From: Mytilus californianus
Taxonomy: Eukaryota > Mollusca > Bivalvia > Mytilida > Mytilidae
Length of the DNA stretch: 64,000 nucleotides
Assembly (NCBI RefSeq): GCF_021869535.1
Contig: NW_026262701.1
Span: 43,899,278-43,963,277 of the forward strand
Reading direction: 5' to 3'
The notes under the pieces are model-generated. The model was given only the letters and a program-made list of their open reading frames with translations, did no database searches and was not told the DNA's origin. The position numbers and the translations under genes were made by a program. This document shows positions 35,875 to 49,050 of the stretch, piece after piece (position 1 is the stretch's first letter; each line of letters begins with the position of its first letter).

Positions 35875-36245
35875 TTAAGGTGACAATAGTTTGCCAATAA
35901 TCCATGCAGCTACTAACAGTATGGCCATTACATTGAACGAAGAAATTAAAGACGGTACATATTTTGGAAAAAGCGAGGTCAAAATGTACTGGCTATTCTG
36001 TATATAGAAAGCTAGATAACGTAAATTATCTGTTGGTAAGAAACTGCCGCTCAAGAAAACAAATAAATCAGATACTACACTCTTAACAGGTTTCAGGAAG
36101 ACGTGGTAGAAGTACCATAAACTACTCGTACGGAAATTGACAGTTTTTGTGGTATTCTGAATATCATCTCTAACGAATTTAAGTTTCAATGGACTGAGCG
36201 GAATTAGCAGTATATCACCTAATGAAGATCCGTCACTGTGGTGGT
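35875..36245 (-). CDS. Possible last exon of an unrecognised membrane-anchored protein
   Basis: An open frame of ~123 codons runs from a plausible acceptor (pyrimidine-rich tract, CTAAAACCAG|ACC) to a stop at 35875. The peptide includes GDILLIPLSPLKLKFVRDD and SSLWYFYHVFLKPVKSVVSD. It ends with a hydrophobic segment SSFNVMAILLVAAWIIGKLL just before the stop, as in a C-tail membrane anchor. I do not recognise the family. No upstream exon was found before the FREP gene. It may be a real terminal exon or a chance ORF; amino-acid composition favours the former slightly. Confidence 0.35.
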
Positions 36246-37149
36246 CTGGTTTTAGAAATTTAGATTGAAAAAAAAACCAAATTTAAGAAAACAAGATTTT
36301 CACATTTTCTCTCTTTTTCAAATAATATATGTGAAAGCTTAAATCATAAATGCCAATTTGCCGAAAAGTCTTATTTTTACATTTTATATGTTTTGCATTA
36401 GTTTTAGGAGTCGAATAGTTCTTCTACTTTACTTGTTTGTATAGATTGTCTAACCTTACAATAGTGACAATAGTGACGTGGGAACAGCTGGTGAACTATA
36501 ACCGTAATAATCATTTTCGATATATGATTTCATTCTATTAACATGACGAACTCTCTTTTGTTTTCAACATCATGGACTCCTTATGCTATCGCTCAAGTCA
36601 TTCATGATAACTTTATCAACTGTCTATATTGACCACATATTCAAGCTTTTGAAGAATCCCCAGCGGCAGGCAAAATAATTGTCCATTATCATCAGATCCT
36701 CACTGACTGTCCCTTCTTTTGATTAAAGCAGACGATTGTACTATGAATATGGGAAAAGAGAAAGAGATGGATTTTGACTTTTTTTTCTTTACAGCATGAT
36801 CCAATCTTCGGTAAGTTTTCTTGAAGCACAAATAGTTATCAAATGTTTGATTATACAGCAGCGATCAATGAGCATATATAATACAGTACTGGAAAAAAAT
36901 GAACCTAGAGCCTGCATTCGTGGCTAACCCAGATCAATTCATGCACATTGTCAACATCGGCCCCTCTCCAACCCTTTTTTCAATTTCTATCTCCTTTAGT
37001 CCAGGAACGTGTAGCCAGTCGCGTACTGGATTTTCATTTTTTTTTTCTGCATTTCAAGATTGCTCATAATACAGAATTGCTAATGGTTGTTGCGGAAGTG
37101 TACTTTTTTCAAAAACTACATTATCAAACGAGCATCACAACTGTAACAT

Positions 37150-37445
37150 TTAAATAAACTCATCATAGACATCAGGATTAGAATTTAGTACGCCAGACGC
37201 GCGTTTCGCCTACAAAAGACTCACCATTGACGCTCGAATAAAAGCCAAATAAGTACGATGTCCATTCAGGATCCAAAACTCTATAGGTTTTGCTAAATAC
37301 AGCCAAGGTCATCTATTCATGGGGAAGAAAATCTCTAGTGTTTCGAAAAATTCCAAGTTTTGTAAACAGTTAATGTATAATTATGACCATATCAATGATA
37401 ATTCATGTCAACACAGAGTGTTGACTCCTGGGCTGGTGATATTTA
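37150..37445 (-). repeat. Dispersed mussel-type repeat, inverted copy
   Basis: Reverse complement of the family at 15000-15515. It contains GTACGCCAGACGCGCGTTTC and TTTTGTAAACAGTTAATGTA, followed by ATGATAATTCATGTCAACAC. Confidence 0.6.
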
Positions 37446-38252
37446 AATCAGATTCGGTAGAAATGATCCTCCATATAGTTTTCCAAATTAATTTATTTGA
37501 TTTCTTTGTGAAATTTTCGATTTTTAGTAACATGGGCGACCGTGTTTTGAATGTGGTTGTTAGCAATTGGTCTTTCATTGACCATAGTTCTTAGTACATA
37601 GGATTACACATTTACAGCATTTAACCAATGCATGGTGACACTCAGCTACATGATTAATAAGAATTTTTTTTATTGATTTTTACCAATTTTCTATTTTCTA
37701 AAGTAACAATAGATGTAATGTATCAACAGGTTGCAAGCATCATCATAATTCAAAATGGGATAAAAATTTAAACGCATTGGTCTATTACAGGATTTTTTCA
37801 GAAACTTCTGTTGATTTTTTTTTATTTTACCGATAGGATGTTTTAAACAATAACCGCTATGTTGATAATAATGGTTAATCTAGCATGCATCATTCACCTT
37901 AAGAATGGCCCGGTGTAGGCCTGGTTTTGTTCCAATTGGAAAAATCGTTTTAAATGAACATATTTTTGTAAAAAGTTTACGACAAATGCCTGAAAACAGA
38001 CAACGACTCCCAAATGACGACAAACGCTCATATTGGCTCTTTGGGCCAGGTGAGTTTAAAGAGAGAAGTGTAATCTATGAAACAAACACTCGTGTATTGA
38101 ATACATACATTACGTTGATCAACAGTTTTGAAGAACATTTCATTGAACGTAGGCCCATTTCGTGAACATAAGTGCACTAGCTATACAGACTGGCTTCATG
38201 ATCCGATTGAATTACATATCCTGTGTCAACCTTGGGGCCACTTCGATCTTTT

Positions 38253-38538
38253 TGTGGTAGGGATGAGCCGAGTACCCCAGCCTTTTCTTATATTTTGAAA
38301 TAACAAAAATGTATCATGCTTACGCTATTTCACGTAGAGAAAAATAAAATTGACAAATATCGGATGCATTTACGAATGTAGTTTTAATCGCATCTGTGAA
38401 GAAATTCGACATCTGATTATTTTCAGATATTGATCGAATCAGCAACCTTGTCATATATTTCATCTTACTTTTTCGACCTTATCAACTTTCATGAAGCTTG
38501 AAAAAGTGACCCTTTTCCAGCGGCTCATCCCTACCACA
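38253..38538. mobile_element. MITE, TIR TGTGGTAGGGATGAGCCG
   Basis: An 18-bp perfect inverted repeat at both ends (38253-38270 and 38521-38538) with a 250-bp non-coding interior. Confidence 0.8.
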
Positions 38539-38890
38539 CAGTATATGGTAAGCTCAACCCTCCCGATCAGGTGTCAACACATTGCTTATATCGATCTGAC
38601 AACGCTCCGTTCAACTTTTTGTTTTAAAGACCTATCGAGGTCCTCAGTCTGGTTTTGTTGTAATGATAAACACAATACAAATGTGAAGGCTGAAATTTCA
38701 TTAACTGATGCAATTATTACCAGAACAGAAAGTAGAACAGAGTGTTGTCAGATTCTTTTATGCAAAGCTTGGACACAGGATCGATATCTTAATCAGATTG
38801 AGCTTCAGGAATACTGCCGCATGTTTTGTAATCCCTTACTTGCTTGACATTGTAACGATAAAGCCAAAATACTTATTAAACTTCAAGGTT

Positions 38891-38896
38891 TTTATT
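38891..38896 (-). terminator. Candidate FREP poly(A) signal AATAAA
   Basis: AATAAA on the minus strand about 160 nt after the FREP stop codon. Motif and distance only. Confidence 0.4.
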
Positions 38897-39053
38897 TGCG
38901 TAGGGGTTAGAGCCGTCTTCAAACGGGTATTGGAAATAAATGGTGGCAAAAAACGAAAAATGAAAATACATCAAAATATAATTGTTTAAAATTTCAAAGT
39001 AATAGCTCTCTATCTCTAATTCATGTCCAAGCAGATTTCCTCTTTTAACCATT

Positions 39054-39304
39054 CTACATCCTTCGAATCATCATAATCGTAGATTTAAGCGAATAATTAT
39101 TTCCTTTCCATGTTCGCCACAAAAGTCCTTCCCAAAATTTGTCTGATTCCCCGAAAAAATATTTCCCATGAAGATTAGAATATATATCATTTGACTTATA
39201 CCACCATCCTCCATGCCATTCTTCAGCGTTATTATAAATCGATGCATCATTGTCTTGATCAAATGTAGAAAAACCCACGCCATTGTGGCTAGCAAGGCTA
39301 TCAC
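39054..39304 (-). CDS. FREP exon 5 (calcium site, C-terminus, stop)
   Basis: Starts [20 protein letters not shown] and ends in [18 protein letters not shown] and TAG. The cysteines expected before the A of NNAEEW and three residues after WWY are asparagine. The acceptor is CTATTGTAG. Confidence 0.95.
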
Positions 39305-42300
39305 CTACAATAGGAAAAAAAAAATGACACAGGAAAGTATTGATACGTGTTCTCGAAAAGAAATATTACATGTACGTATGAATCCAGCAAACAGTGCCAT
39401 CTTTAAAGCCAGATATTTTGTATTAAAACTTATTTCTTATTGACGCTCCACTGATCTATGTGAATTTAATAGACTCGGCGAGGATTTAATTTAATTTAAT
39501 TTTGATACAGCATCACGTTATTTCAGAATAATTATGTTAATCGTCATAATTATTTAATAACTGTAATCTAACTTATAAAAGATAATGATTGCCCATCATG
39601 AAGATTGGATAATTTCCCAAAGTTAACCCGTTTTGTTTAAATGTCGAATGCACAATGTCGGACAGGAACTCTATTAGATTATATAATTATATATACATAA
39701 TTACTCTAAATATCAGCACAACTATGTTAAATCTGCAAATTTGTGAAAGCAAATTTTTGTTCTTCCCTCGCCGGGATTCGATATATGCTATTGGGATATC
39801 GAGACAACACCGCCTGCACTGTGTCCAGCGCTCTAAACCACTTGTTTAGACGTACTTATCAAAATAATTATCTCTGTGACTGTATCTTACGATCCTTTAC
39901 GATAGATAGTTAGCTAATCTGCAATCAATTCCATCTTCATGCCTTATATATCAAGCAAATTTTTGTTCTTCCCTATTTATATTACAGTAGCTGGTTATTG
40001 TCTTTTTGCTGTATACTGTTTCTTGATTTGCTTTGGTACAATTTTTAAAAAACATTTATGTCTATTTTCAATGTCCAGCAGTGTATAGTTATACAACTTG
40101 CTGCAAGTCCCTTTCTTTTAATTTTGTTTTCATACCATAGCCCCTTAAGACTCTGCTATCATTAAAATATGATATGTTTACTGATAACTTACACTATTGT
40201 ATTTCCAATTTTTTGGGACAAATTGAGATCCCCGAGGGAATACTACATAATTGTTTTATCAAATTATTACTCATTATAAAAACCGATTATACCACTTTAC
40301 TTCCATGAATTTCCAAACTTATCATGCTATCTTTATATGACCTTAGACGAACTTAGCTATTTATATATATATATATAGTTATACAACTTGTTACAAGTCC
40401 CTTTCTTTTAATTTTATTTTCATACCATAGCCCCTTAAGACTCTGCTATCATTAAAATATGATATGTTACTGATAATTACACTATTGTATTACAATTTCT
40501 TGGGACAAATTGAGATCCCCGAGGGAATACTACATAATTGTTTTATCAAATTATTACCCATTATAAAAACCGATTATACCACACTTTCCTTCCATGAATT
40601 TCCAAACTTATCATGCTATCTTTATATGACCTTAGACGAACTTAGCTATACCTTTTAGGTTCGTTTAGGTCCCTTTTGAAAATATATCTTTTTATGTGTT
40701 AATACATTCTTGGCTTTCAAATATTTTAAAAAGTATAAACGTTTCTGATGAAGGTAAATCTAAAAAAGCGATTCGGCCGCACGAAGTTGTTTTTTTTTTT
40801 CGTTGATAAATTTGAAAGTTTATAATTTGCAAAAGCTCGACAGGTCATGAATCTCAAGTAGATACATTCATTAGATGGCATGCTGTGGACGAATATATAT
40901 TCAAATTACCTGCAGTCCCACTATAACCATAAACATCTAGATTGTACTTAGATTCTTCGTCTCCAACGTAAAAATGTTGGTATTTAGCATAAGCATGATA
41001 GAAGTCAAAGTCATAAAGGTCTATCCTAAGCTGGTATCTCCCTTGTGATGTCAAACTATGAATATTGTCATTACCTGAAATCAAAAATAAATATAAAAGA
41101 CGCATCTTTCTTAGTCGAATTTATTTTCTAAAATATGATATATGTGATAATCTAACAGATTTTATATATATTTCGTTCAGCCCAAAGTTATAAGTTCTAC
41201 TTATGAGGTTCTGGATGGGGTGTACAGAAAAGAGAATAATGGGCAAAGAGTGCAGAATAAAGGAAAAAAATAAATAAAGAATAGAGAAAAATAATTAAAA
41301 AAAAAGAAAACAGTGGGGGTGCTAAAATATAAAAAATAGAGAAAAGTGGGGTGCTAAAATATAAAGAATAGAGAATAATGACAACATAAATAAAGAATAG
41401 AAAATAATCATCTTAAAATTAGAATAAAGAAATGAGGGACACTCCCCCCTCCTTTTTCCCAAACCACATACGGGTATCTGAGTCACTCTTGTCGTCTGTA
41501 AGAACCATTCGTCACAACCTCGGTCGATTCCGTACTTCTATAACAGATGGAGAGAAGCGGAGTCACCCGAGGTTAGCCGATTGCTGTAAGAACCAAACAG
41601 ATAAAAGACAGGAAACCAGTCTAGGATAACACATTATCGATGTGGATAAACGTTAGTTTTACAAAACTCTGAAAGCTTACTCTGAGATTATATAAATCCC
41701 TCAAGATTATCGGGGAATAAATGGTATTTTTGTCATATTACAGGTAAAACTTATGTGAATCTGAGCCCATGCTAAGTCATCAGTGGAGATGATAATACAT
41801 TCAATAACCAACTAATCGAACCTTTTAATATAAATGATTGTTAATAGAAAATTCGTTCTGCAATTTTATATAACCGATTGTGAACAGAAAATTCGCTTAT
41901 CTAATACCAGGATTATAATTTATTGATATCATTACTATTTAAGAATATCAGTTTGAGATTAATATCTGAATTCAAATTCATATTTACTTAAGTTCTATAG
42001 ATGCCAATCATTTAGGTAACATACATAAAACTGATTTAAAGCACATATTAAGTCATTACCTAACCAAAATTCTCGATTAAGATTTCCAAATCCCTCTTTG
42101 TACTTTTCCCATCCGAGATAAAAATCAAGGTAACCATTCTCTCTTCTCTGGATTACCTAAACAATGCCAAAGAACTAAATCATATCATATATAGATATAG
42201 CATGAAATATAAATATACATACATATTCACCGTGCGTGTATCGTGCGTACGTGTATCGTGCGTGTGGTCAGTTTGAATTATAGAAGGTCTGTATAAAACA

Positions 42301-44514
42301 TACAAGAAATTCTAAGACACTGTAACCTTTGATTAAAATGACCTGGTCGAAACCAGAAGTATACATTTTTGAACTATTTTTTATGTGAAGGACATAGAAA
42401 CCATATAATTTTATAATAAGTGTGACATAAACTATCATATGAACCAAAAGTGACATTCTGTTAACAGGAAAAATGCACATTATCTCCCCTCTTATTTCAA
42501 GCATAGTATATAGAAACCATACATTGTTTAAATCATTTTATATAAGCTATCATATGACACAGAAAGTGGCATTTGTACATAGGAAGATGTCAAGTATTTC
42601 CCTTTTGCCAAGGACAATACTAATATATGTAAACCATATATTTTCGGAATCAGTCAAAATTAAGCTATAAGGTAGCGCCGGAAGTAGCTGATCAGCTCCC
42701 TTATTTCAAAGAAAAGAACAGCTATGTTCAATATAAATTATCTACAGACAACGTTTTTTTTTTGTAATGAAAAGTATTTTGCATCTAAGTTCATTTAAAC
42801 ATGTGAGGTAGAAATACGTTAAATTGTTCTCTGAAATAATAATATGTTTAGTTGTTCTTAATCATATGCATTATTCAAACCGTATATTTTGCTTCCATAT
42901 GTGAAATGAGTGAAACATATACGTTAAATAAATTTCATTTTTGTTTGCAGATTTGATGACATTACATTTTATTTTACAATACAACGTAGATATTTACTGT
43001 TTTCCTTTTGTAATAGTTATCTGTGAGTGGTTAAGATTTCCATATAAAGGAATATATATATATTAAACTTGTAGGCTTAACGAAATGAATATATTATCAG
43101 TTATTGCACTCAATAATGAACTCATACAGATATGATTTTTTTATTACCAATAATGATTCTTCAATCAAATTTTCTTTAAGTCGATATTTCTAAGCCATTA
43201 AAACATATGTATGAATACATTCATTCCAAAATTCAGATATCAAAAAAACATTTACCGTCCATCCGCCCTCGTCAACTTTCATTTCACAATAAACATCAAT
43301 GCCTTGTGAATGATCTGGCTTTATCGTGTAAATACCACTTCTGGACCCATCTGGTAGATCACTACAGTCTCTAACAACACCTTTAAAACAAATGAGAACC
43401 ATAAATTGTGTATTTGTTTTTAAAAGGTACTGCAATTTATTTATCATTTTGGACAGGGAGAATACATAGAATGCTAAAAACTTTATTAATTGAAATATCA
43501 TATTCATATAGAAATTGTAACTATATTCAATTTGATACTCGCAATGAGTAATGCAATAGTACCTATTTGCGGAGCAGAACTGGTTACGGTTACGGATTTA
43601 AACAAATTAGTTTTCGGTAAAAAGTAGAGATAGAAAACCCTTTTGTCAGAAAGTTCAGGGAGGGGAAGGGGCAACATTTGGATATTAACTTCTCATTTGT
43701 ATTGCGTTATCATTTCATTGGTTTTAAGAAAATTCATTTTTAAAATTAAAACGTTTCAATCATCATTACTTATGTGCTACATGTATGTTTGTGCTTTAAT
43801 TAGTTACTGTAAACCAACTTATTTTCGCGGATACTTTATTTCGCGTTTAGCTCTTTCTAACCCAATTCGCGGCGAATTAATTTTGCGATTGCAAAATTAA
43901 CTTGATGAAGATAAAGAAGGAAAAATTCAAGTTTACATATTCGCGACGATTTATATTCGCATTATTTTTCTACTCGAGAAATTTGCGAACATAAATCGCT
44001 CGCAAAAAATAGTTGGTTTACAGTATTAGTAATCAGAATATATTTATGCACATAATCACAAGGGAGTATGCTATTAATATTGCATTATAATATTTTTTCT
44101 TGCATGAAAAATAAATACAATGTTTATTTCTGTAAAGCTAATACATGTCTTATTAAATAATACATGCATACAAATAAACATATTACCTTCATCTGTATGA
44201 GCAATAGAATTTTTCAAAGTAAAGACATCTTTTCTTGAAGTATCGCCTACAATTCCAATTTCGTTAAATTTTGCATCTATCTGCTGACGTATGATATCGC
44301 CTACATTATCCTCAACGATTTGTCTTACTCTTGTAGTTAACTGCTTCTCTAAATTTTCTAGAATATTTCTACTGATATCACTTGTGTTCAGAACAGCAAC
44401 TAAAGGAACCCTCTGCATTTCATCCATTAATGGGGAGACATACTTTACTGTTGGATTTCCATTGCAAATATATAGCAATGACATAAAATTCAAGCTAATC
44501 ATCGTCATCATCAC
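39054..44514 (-). CDS. Secreted fibrinogen-related protein (FREP/ficolin-like), 5 exons
   Basis: Coding exons: 44514-44187, 43380-43256, 42156-42060, 41074-40910, 39304-39054; 321 residues. Residues 1-~20 form a signal peptide ([19 protein letters not shown]). About 45-90 is a helical, probably oligomerising stalk. About 112-321 is a fibrinogen C-terminal domain: [40 protein letters not shown], a DxDND calcium-site motif (D254/D256/D258), GGWWY, SNLHG and a [13 protein letters not shown] end. Such proteins bind acetylated sugars or microbial surfaces and act in mollusc innate immunity. The first disulfide (C115-C141) is present. The second conserved pair is replaced by N264 and N277. All donors are GT and acceptors AG, phases 1,0,1,1. 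The start was chosen at the first Met of the open frame; M5 or M11 would also leave a signal peptide. Confidence 0.93.
40087..40655. repeat. ~285-bp tandem duplication in FREP intron 4
   Basis: Two near-identical units beginning AGTTATACAACTTG (40087 and 40378), each running to GACCTTAGACGAACTTAGCT. A short TA tract separates them. Confidence 0.9.
40910..41074 (-). CDS. FREP exon 4
   Basis: Starts [20 protein letters not shown], followed by the A.Y..F.VG(D/E)E...Y.L...GYSGTAG segment. The acceptor is TTTGATTTCAG, the donor GCAG|GTAATT. Confidence 0.96.
41270..41450. repeat. A-rich AAAGAATAGAGAA repeat in FREP intron 3
   Basis: Repeated GTGGGGTGCTAAAATATAAA and AAAGAATAGAGAATAATG motifs; a simple-sequence expansion. 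Confidence 0.7.
42060..42156 (-). CDS. FREP exon 3
   Basis: Starts [20 protein letters not shown] and ends NLNREFWLG, the classic fibrinogen-domain core (IQRR ... F.R.W..Y..GFGN). The acceptor is TTGTTTAG, the donor TTAG|GTAATG. Confidence 0.96.
42395..42660. repeat. ~125-bp tandem duplication in FREP intron 2
   Basis: Two diverged units sharing AGAAACCATA, ATAARCTATCATATGA, AAAGTGRCATT and ATTTCMMYTTTTGCC-like landmarks. Confidence 0.55.
43256..43380 (-). CDS. FREP exon 2 (start of fibrinogen domain)
   Basis: Encodes [20 protein letters not shown] and the second cysteine of the first disulfide, ending GGWT. The acceptor is TTTTAAAG, the donor ACG|GTAAAT. Confidence 0.95.
43805..44025. mobile_element. 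MITE, TIR TACTGTAAACCAACTTATTT
   Basis: 221 bp with inverted ends TACTGTAAACCAACTWATTT / AATAGTTGGTTTACAGTA and several CGCG/TTCGCG blocks. In FREP intron 1. TA ends would fit a mariner-type target site (inference). Confidence 0.85.
44187..44514 (-). CDS. FREP exon 1 (signal peptide and stalk)
   Basis: 109 codons plus one base. Hydrophobic leader, then a charged helical region ([20 protein letters not shown] ...). The donor is GAAG|GTAATA, phase 1. Confidence 0.9.
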
Positions 44515-47500
44515 TATATCTTCTCACTGTTTTGTCCTTAACGTATTCGTCGAATTAACACACCTGCAAAATAATAATCAGACGAATGCAATTTTTGTTA
44601 ATATTTGTTCACTCCAAAACACCAATGCAACATTTACTTCAAAAAGTACAAATCGAATGTATGCGTGAAAAATTACAAATGATGTTGAAAAGAAGATCGA
44701 TCAGATTTAACATTTACTGTCTAATATGAATTATATCTAAATAATTTTCATATTTTTATAACTTTAATTGAAGTTTAATGTTATTGAACCACATCTATTC
44801 TCGTGTTTGTTGGGTTTGTTATTTGAAAGTTTTGGCATTTATACAATACAAGGTCAGAAATAATTTAGGCTTGTCTTTGCTAGATATATAGAATGTTCTA
44901 TCTAATTAATAGTAATAGAACAAACTTGGTATACTACTGTCATTGAAAATTTTCATTTTCTATTAGATTATGAAAAGGGTAAATATAAGAACAAAAACAT
45001 TTTTCGCGCAAATTTCATCGGGATATATTCCGAAAAGCCTTGTTACAAACTTCTAAAGTTGTATGGACAAACATATTCTGAAGACATTATTCATATAACA
45101 AATTGTGGTATAAATTAGAGGCAACATTAGTTCCCCGATGTTCAAATCTCATCAATGCATTTATAACATACAAATCAGGTAAATAAAAAATTCTGAGGGG
45201 TTCGCATGAAATACAAGAGACTCAGTAGAGAGACCAGGAGCGTCGACAGGATAAGCTTCACTTGCCATGCACGCATCATCCGCCATTCGAATCCACAATC
45301 AGTAAAGTTTAAACATCAGATGACTAGTGACTAAATGGTTACCGCATTAACTCTTTGTAAAGAGAAAGGATTGATTGATTGGTGATTGCTTTACTCCGCA
45401 TCAGCACAAAAGGCTATATCGCGGCGAAAAGAGAAAAGAAGAAGATGGCGTTCTCGTGGTTATTTGATATCGTGAATTTGTAATTAGCAGTCATCTTTAA
45501 GAACACTCATGACAAGTTGTTTTTATAGTCAAAATGTTGGTTGTTTGTTGCATGAAATACTCAGTTTGTAAGTGAACAAAAGGAATGAGACAAACAACAA
45601 AAACGTAAGACTTGTTGATAAATAAATATTTCTTAAATGTTCAAACAAACATAGTTCTGACTGGAAATGTAATGAAAACACCTTTCTTAAAATGTTATAG
45701 ATAACATGTTAGAATATAACAAGCTAATGAAAGATACTAGGCTTATAAATTTAAACGCTGAACATGCGTATCTAGTCGCCAATCTCATTAATAGCGATCA
45801 AATCCAAAAATTTGGAATATCAACTCAATATTAAAACTCAAAGGAATTTAAAAGTAAAAATTAGAAAAACAAATGCGCTAAATCTGGCTACGACCTTCTA
45901 TTCCTGTGGAAAGAAAAACTTTAGGATCATTATATTTAAGTTGTATGAACAGTCAATTTACAAAATTGACCGGCGTCCAGTGTTCGAAATTATTAAAATA
46001 GTATTGAGAATACCATGTGGCTTCTAAATAACAGGAATGTATATTATTCCCTTAGTCTAACGAAGTAAAATGTATGTATATTTCATTGGAAATCCCCTTC
46101 TTCAAAATGTTCAGCTGGTTTGTTCCAAATATTTGATGTTGTTGTTTTTTGTAGTTTTTCTGGACTTACATTCATTATGTAGCTCATAAATCTACTTTAT
46201 TACAAGCAATCTTGATGTACATCTGCTGAGATGCATATAAACTAAAGACATGTACCGAGTCAGGAATATGACAGATGGTATCCATTCGTTTGATGTGTTT
46301 GAGCTTTTGATTTTGCCATTTGCATAGGGTCTTTCCGTTTAGACTTTTCCTCGGAGTTCGGTATTTTTGTTATTTTACTTTCTACATCTGTAAAAATGTG
46401 TATTTGTAGAGATGAATATTCACAGATAATATGTACTATTCCCTTAGTCTAACGAAGTCAAATGTATGTATATTTCATTGGAAATCCCCTTCTTCAAAAT
46501 GTTCAGCTGGTTTGTTCCAAATATTTGCAGATAAAAAAGTGATCAGGTAAAAAACGCTTGTTGCATTGAATTTAACAAATTCTTTATTAGCGTATAAATC
46601 AGCTTTGTTACAGTTCAACATTCACAATTCCATAATGACAGCAGTGCTGATTATCAATTATAAGAATTTAATTTGCAGAATAATTCGTGCAAAACAGCAT
46701 TATATTTTTTCAACCACTCGTTCAACATGGGAAAAAAGTGACGATGCCCCTAAACGCGCGAATGATGTTCACTAAAACTAAAGGTTTTGATGGAAATGCA
46801 ACGAACTCGAAAGTGGTCTATTGCAAGTTATTAAAAGTCAAAGAGAATAGCTGAGCTCCGATCTAGGACCAATTCAGGAATCGGTATGTTTGGTACAATC
46901 AAAGAAGACCCAAGCTAATCTCTGTGGGAACACAGAAGAGAACCCAAAATATTAGCAAACATTGACATGTTAATATTAATCTCTCCATATCCTGCCAGAT
47001 TAGTGGGGCACACCCACTGACTGCAGACGATACTCCCACCGAAACCTTTACCCTGTCCTACTTACTTATCAGTTAACAACAGCTGTCATCATTCTAGTCG
47101 CGAAAAAATAAGTGATACCGGGTGGCATGAACCTTTCAAGTGCACCTTGTAAATTGTCTAGGTAGCCTTTTTAACATGATTTGATTAATGTATTCCATCA
47201 TTTATATATCAATTGCTTGCTTTAGCACATTTACTAATCCCTTGTCACAGATTCAGGACTTTTACTGCCGTTTTTGAGGTACATTCCCGATTACAATTTG
47301 TCAACAGTCGAATCAAGATCCTGTGATTTGTGGCTCAAAATTAAAACATGTAAAACATTCATTTTTACGACGACAACAATTATATGTTGTTCATAATGCG
47401 TCCCGATTAAGCCGTTTTCAGTCAAATTTGTTCCGATTATCCATTCTTAATCCGATTCTAATCCTTTTTATTTGTTTTTTTAATTTTTTTTGAATCACGA

Positions 47501-48350
47501 ATTCGATCCGGTGACCAGAGTGTGAACTAATGCAGTAGATAGCATTTGGCAAGATCTGGAAACAATCTGGACCCAATCGAAAAGAAACGGTATTAACAAT
47601 GCCACGTTCCACATGGACACTGTTTAGAAACCGTCGAGACTACGAAGGAGATTGTAACGATTTTGATCCTATACAACAGAATATGTTATGACATAGTCAC
47701 GATTTTGATCCGACTAGACGAAATCGGTTGGGTTTCCAGAATGTAACTGGACGCAACTAACTATCGGCAGTGCTTAGCCGACCTCTCCAGACCATTCCCA
47801 ATTAGGAGGATTATGTTACGAACGTATACCACTGCGTTCAAAGAATGATAGGATAATTCTAGATGATTGAAAAAAATCCGAGTTTTTCACTTTTCGTGTC
47901 GTAGCGCTGTCTGATCTCAAACGAGAGCCATATAATCGGATATGTGTGAACGCCGCTTTACAGTGCCTTATAATCCATTCACTGATGCTCAGTACCAAGT
48001 TCCATACACGGAGGTTCGCGCATATTTTTATAATTCATGCATCAAGACTCAATCAGGATATGATATTTAAAAAGAATCAGGTATGACATCACTTCAACAC
48101 GAATATGATATACGCTTTGTAATTGTGTGATAAGAACATATTTCAATGTGAATAACTAAATTTCTAACAAGGAATTTTACTTTAATTGACTCTATAAAAT
48201 TGTTTTACTTTCTATTGTAGCGACTACTTTATTGATCATTGTCCAATCATTGGCAATTGTTTAATTATTTTTCTTTGACAGCTATTTTTTTTTTAAATTT
48301 GAACACAGGTTGGTTATACCGCCTACTAGAACGTGTAAACTATTTGTCTT
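44515..48350. other. Intergenic stretch upstream of the FREP gene
   Basis: No exon recognised. A ~100-bp direct duplication (ATTCCCTTAGTCTAACGAAG ...) occurs at 46035-46135 and 46436-46530. From 47100 to 48000 base composition is less AT-rich but shows no recognisable coding. Confidence 0.5.
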
Positions 48351-48353
48351 CAT

Positions 48354-48423
48354 TACACTATGATTTTGGCCAACTAAATTAGACTTAATCTCAAATATGC
48401 ATTTTGCCGTGTAGACAGAATGG
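48354..48423 (-). repeat. Split direct repeat B2 (3' end of element)
   Basis: Same orientation as B1; homology stops at TACACTA (48354), marking the element end. Confidence 0.8.
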
Positions 48424-48779
48424 AGCTAGCATTTAATCAAATTTTATGTCATCTGATACAACAATACAGTAATCTCATAATATGCAAACATCATATATCA
48501 CAATGATAGTATCTATTCAAAGTATATTACACACAACTTGGTGAACAAAAAATTAATATACTACCAGCAACAGCAGTAAATATCTATATACTTTCGAAAA
48601 CATTCCTTATGTTAATTATCATATTATAAATAACCGTCATAAACGGACACTCGCCGGCAAGGAAAAAAAACTAAATAAACCTGCGTCACGGAGCAATGCA
48701 AAAACCGTTTTTGGGTAATGATGCCGAACCTCATCATGATTATGACAATATAAAATTGATACGAAAAGCATAAAGGAAG

Positions 48780-48979
48780 TTTTGACTGTACGATGTCTAC
48801 GGCTAGAATTACCACTTAGACACTTTTTTCACGTACCCGCGAAAATTTATTACCATAACAAAACATAAGGTCACATTACCTAACAAAGCATACATCATTG
48901 GCCCATACAAAACATGATTGAAACTTTCAGATAGTATTTTCCCGCTATACTGCGAAACGCTGTAACATATATGTCTTAA
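48780..48979 (-). repeat. Split direct repeat A2
   Basis: Copy of A1, directly contiguous with B1 on its 5' (minus-strand) side. Confidence 0.9.
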
Positions 48980-48980
48980 C

Positions 48981-49050
48981 TACACTATAATTTTGGCCAA
49001 CTAAATTAAACTCAGACTCATATATGCATTTTGCCGTGCAGACAGACTAG
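48981..49050 (-). repeat. Split direct repeat B1
   Basis: Shares TTTTGGCCAACTAAATTA and ATGCATTTTGCCGTG with B2 at 48354-48423. Confidence 0.85.

Larger units (their letters stand above)
37446..39050. other. 3' flank of the FREP gene, no gene seen
   Basis: Contains a family-B-like 3' end (TGACGACAAACGCTCATATT, then GGGCCAGGTGAG at ~38043-38055) and a MITE at 38253-38538. ORFs of 86-118 codons here have no recognised family. Confidence 0.5.

Noticed and set aside
44291-44668. 125-codon plus-strand ORF
   Set aside because: Antisense shadow of FREP exon 1.
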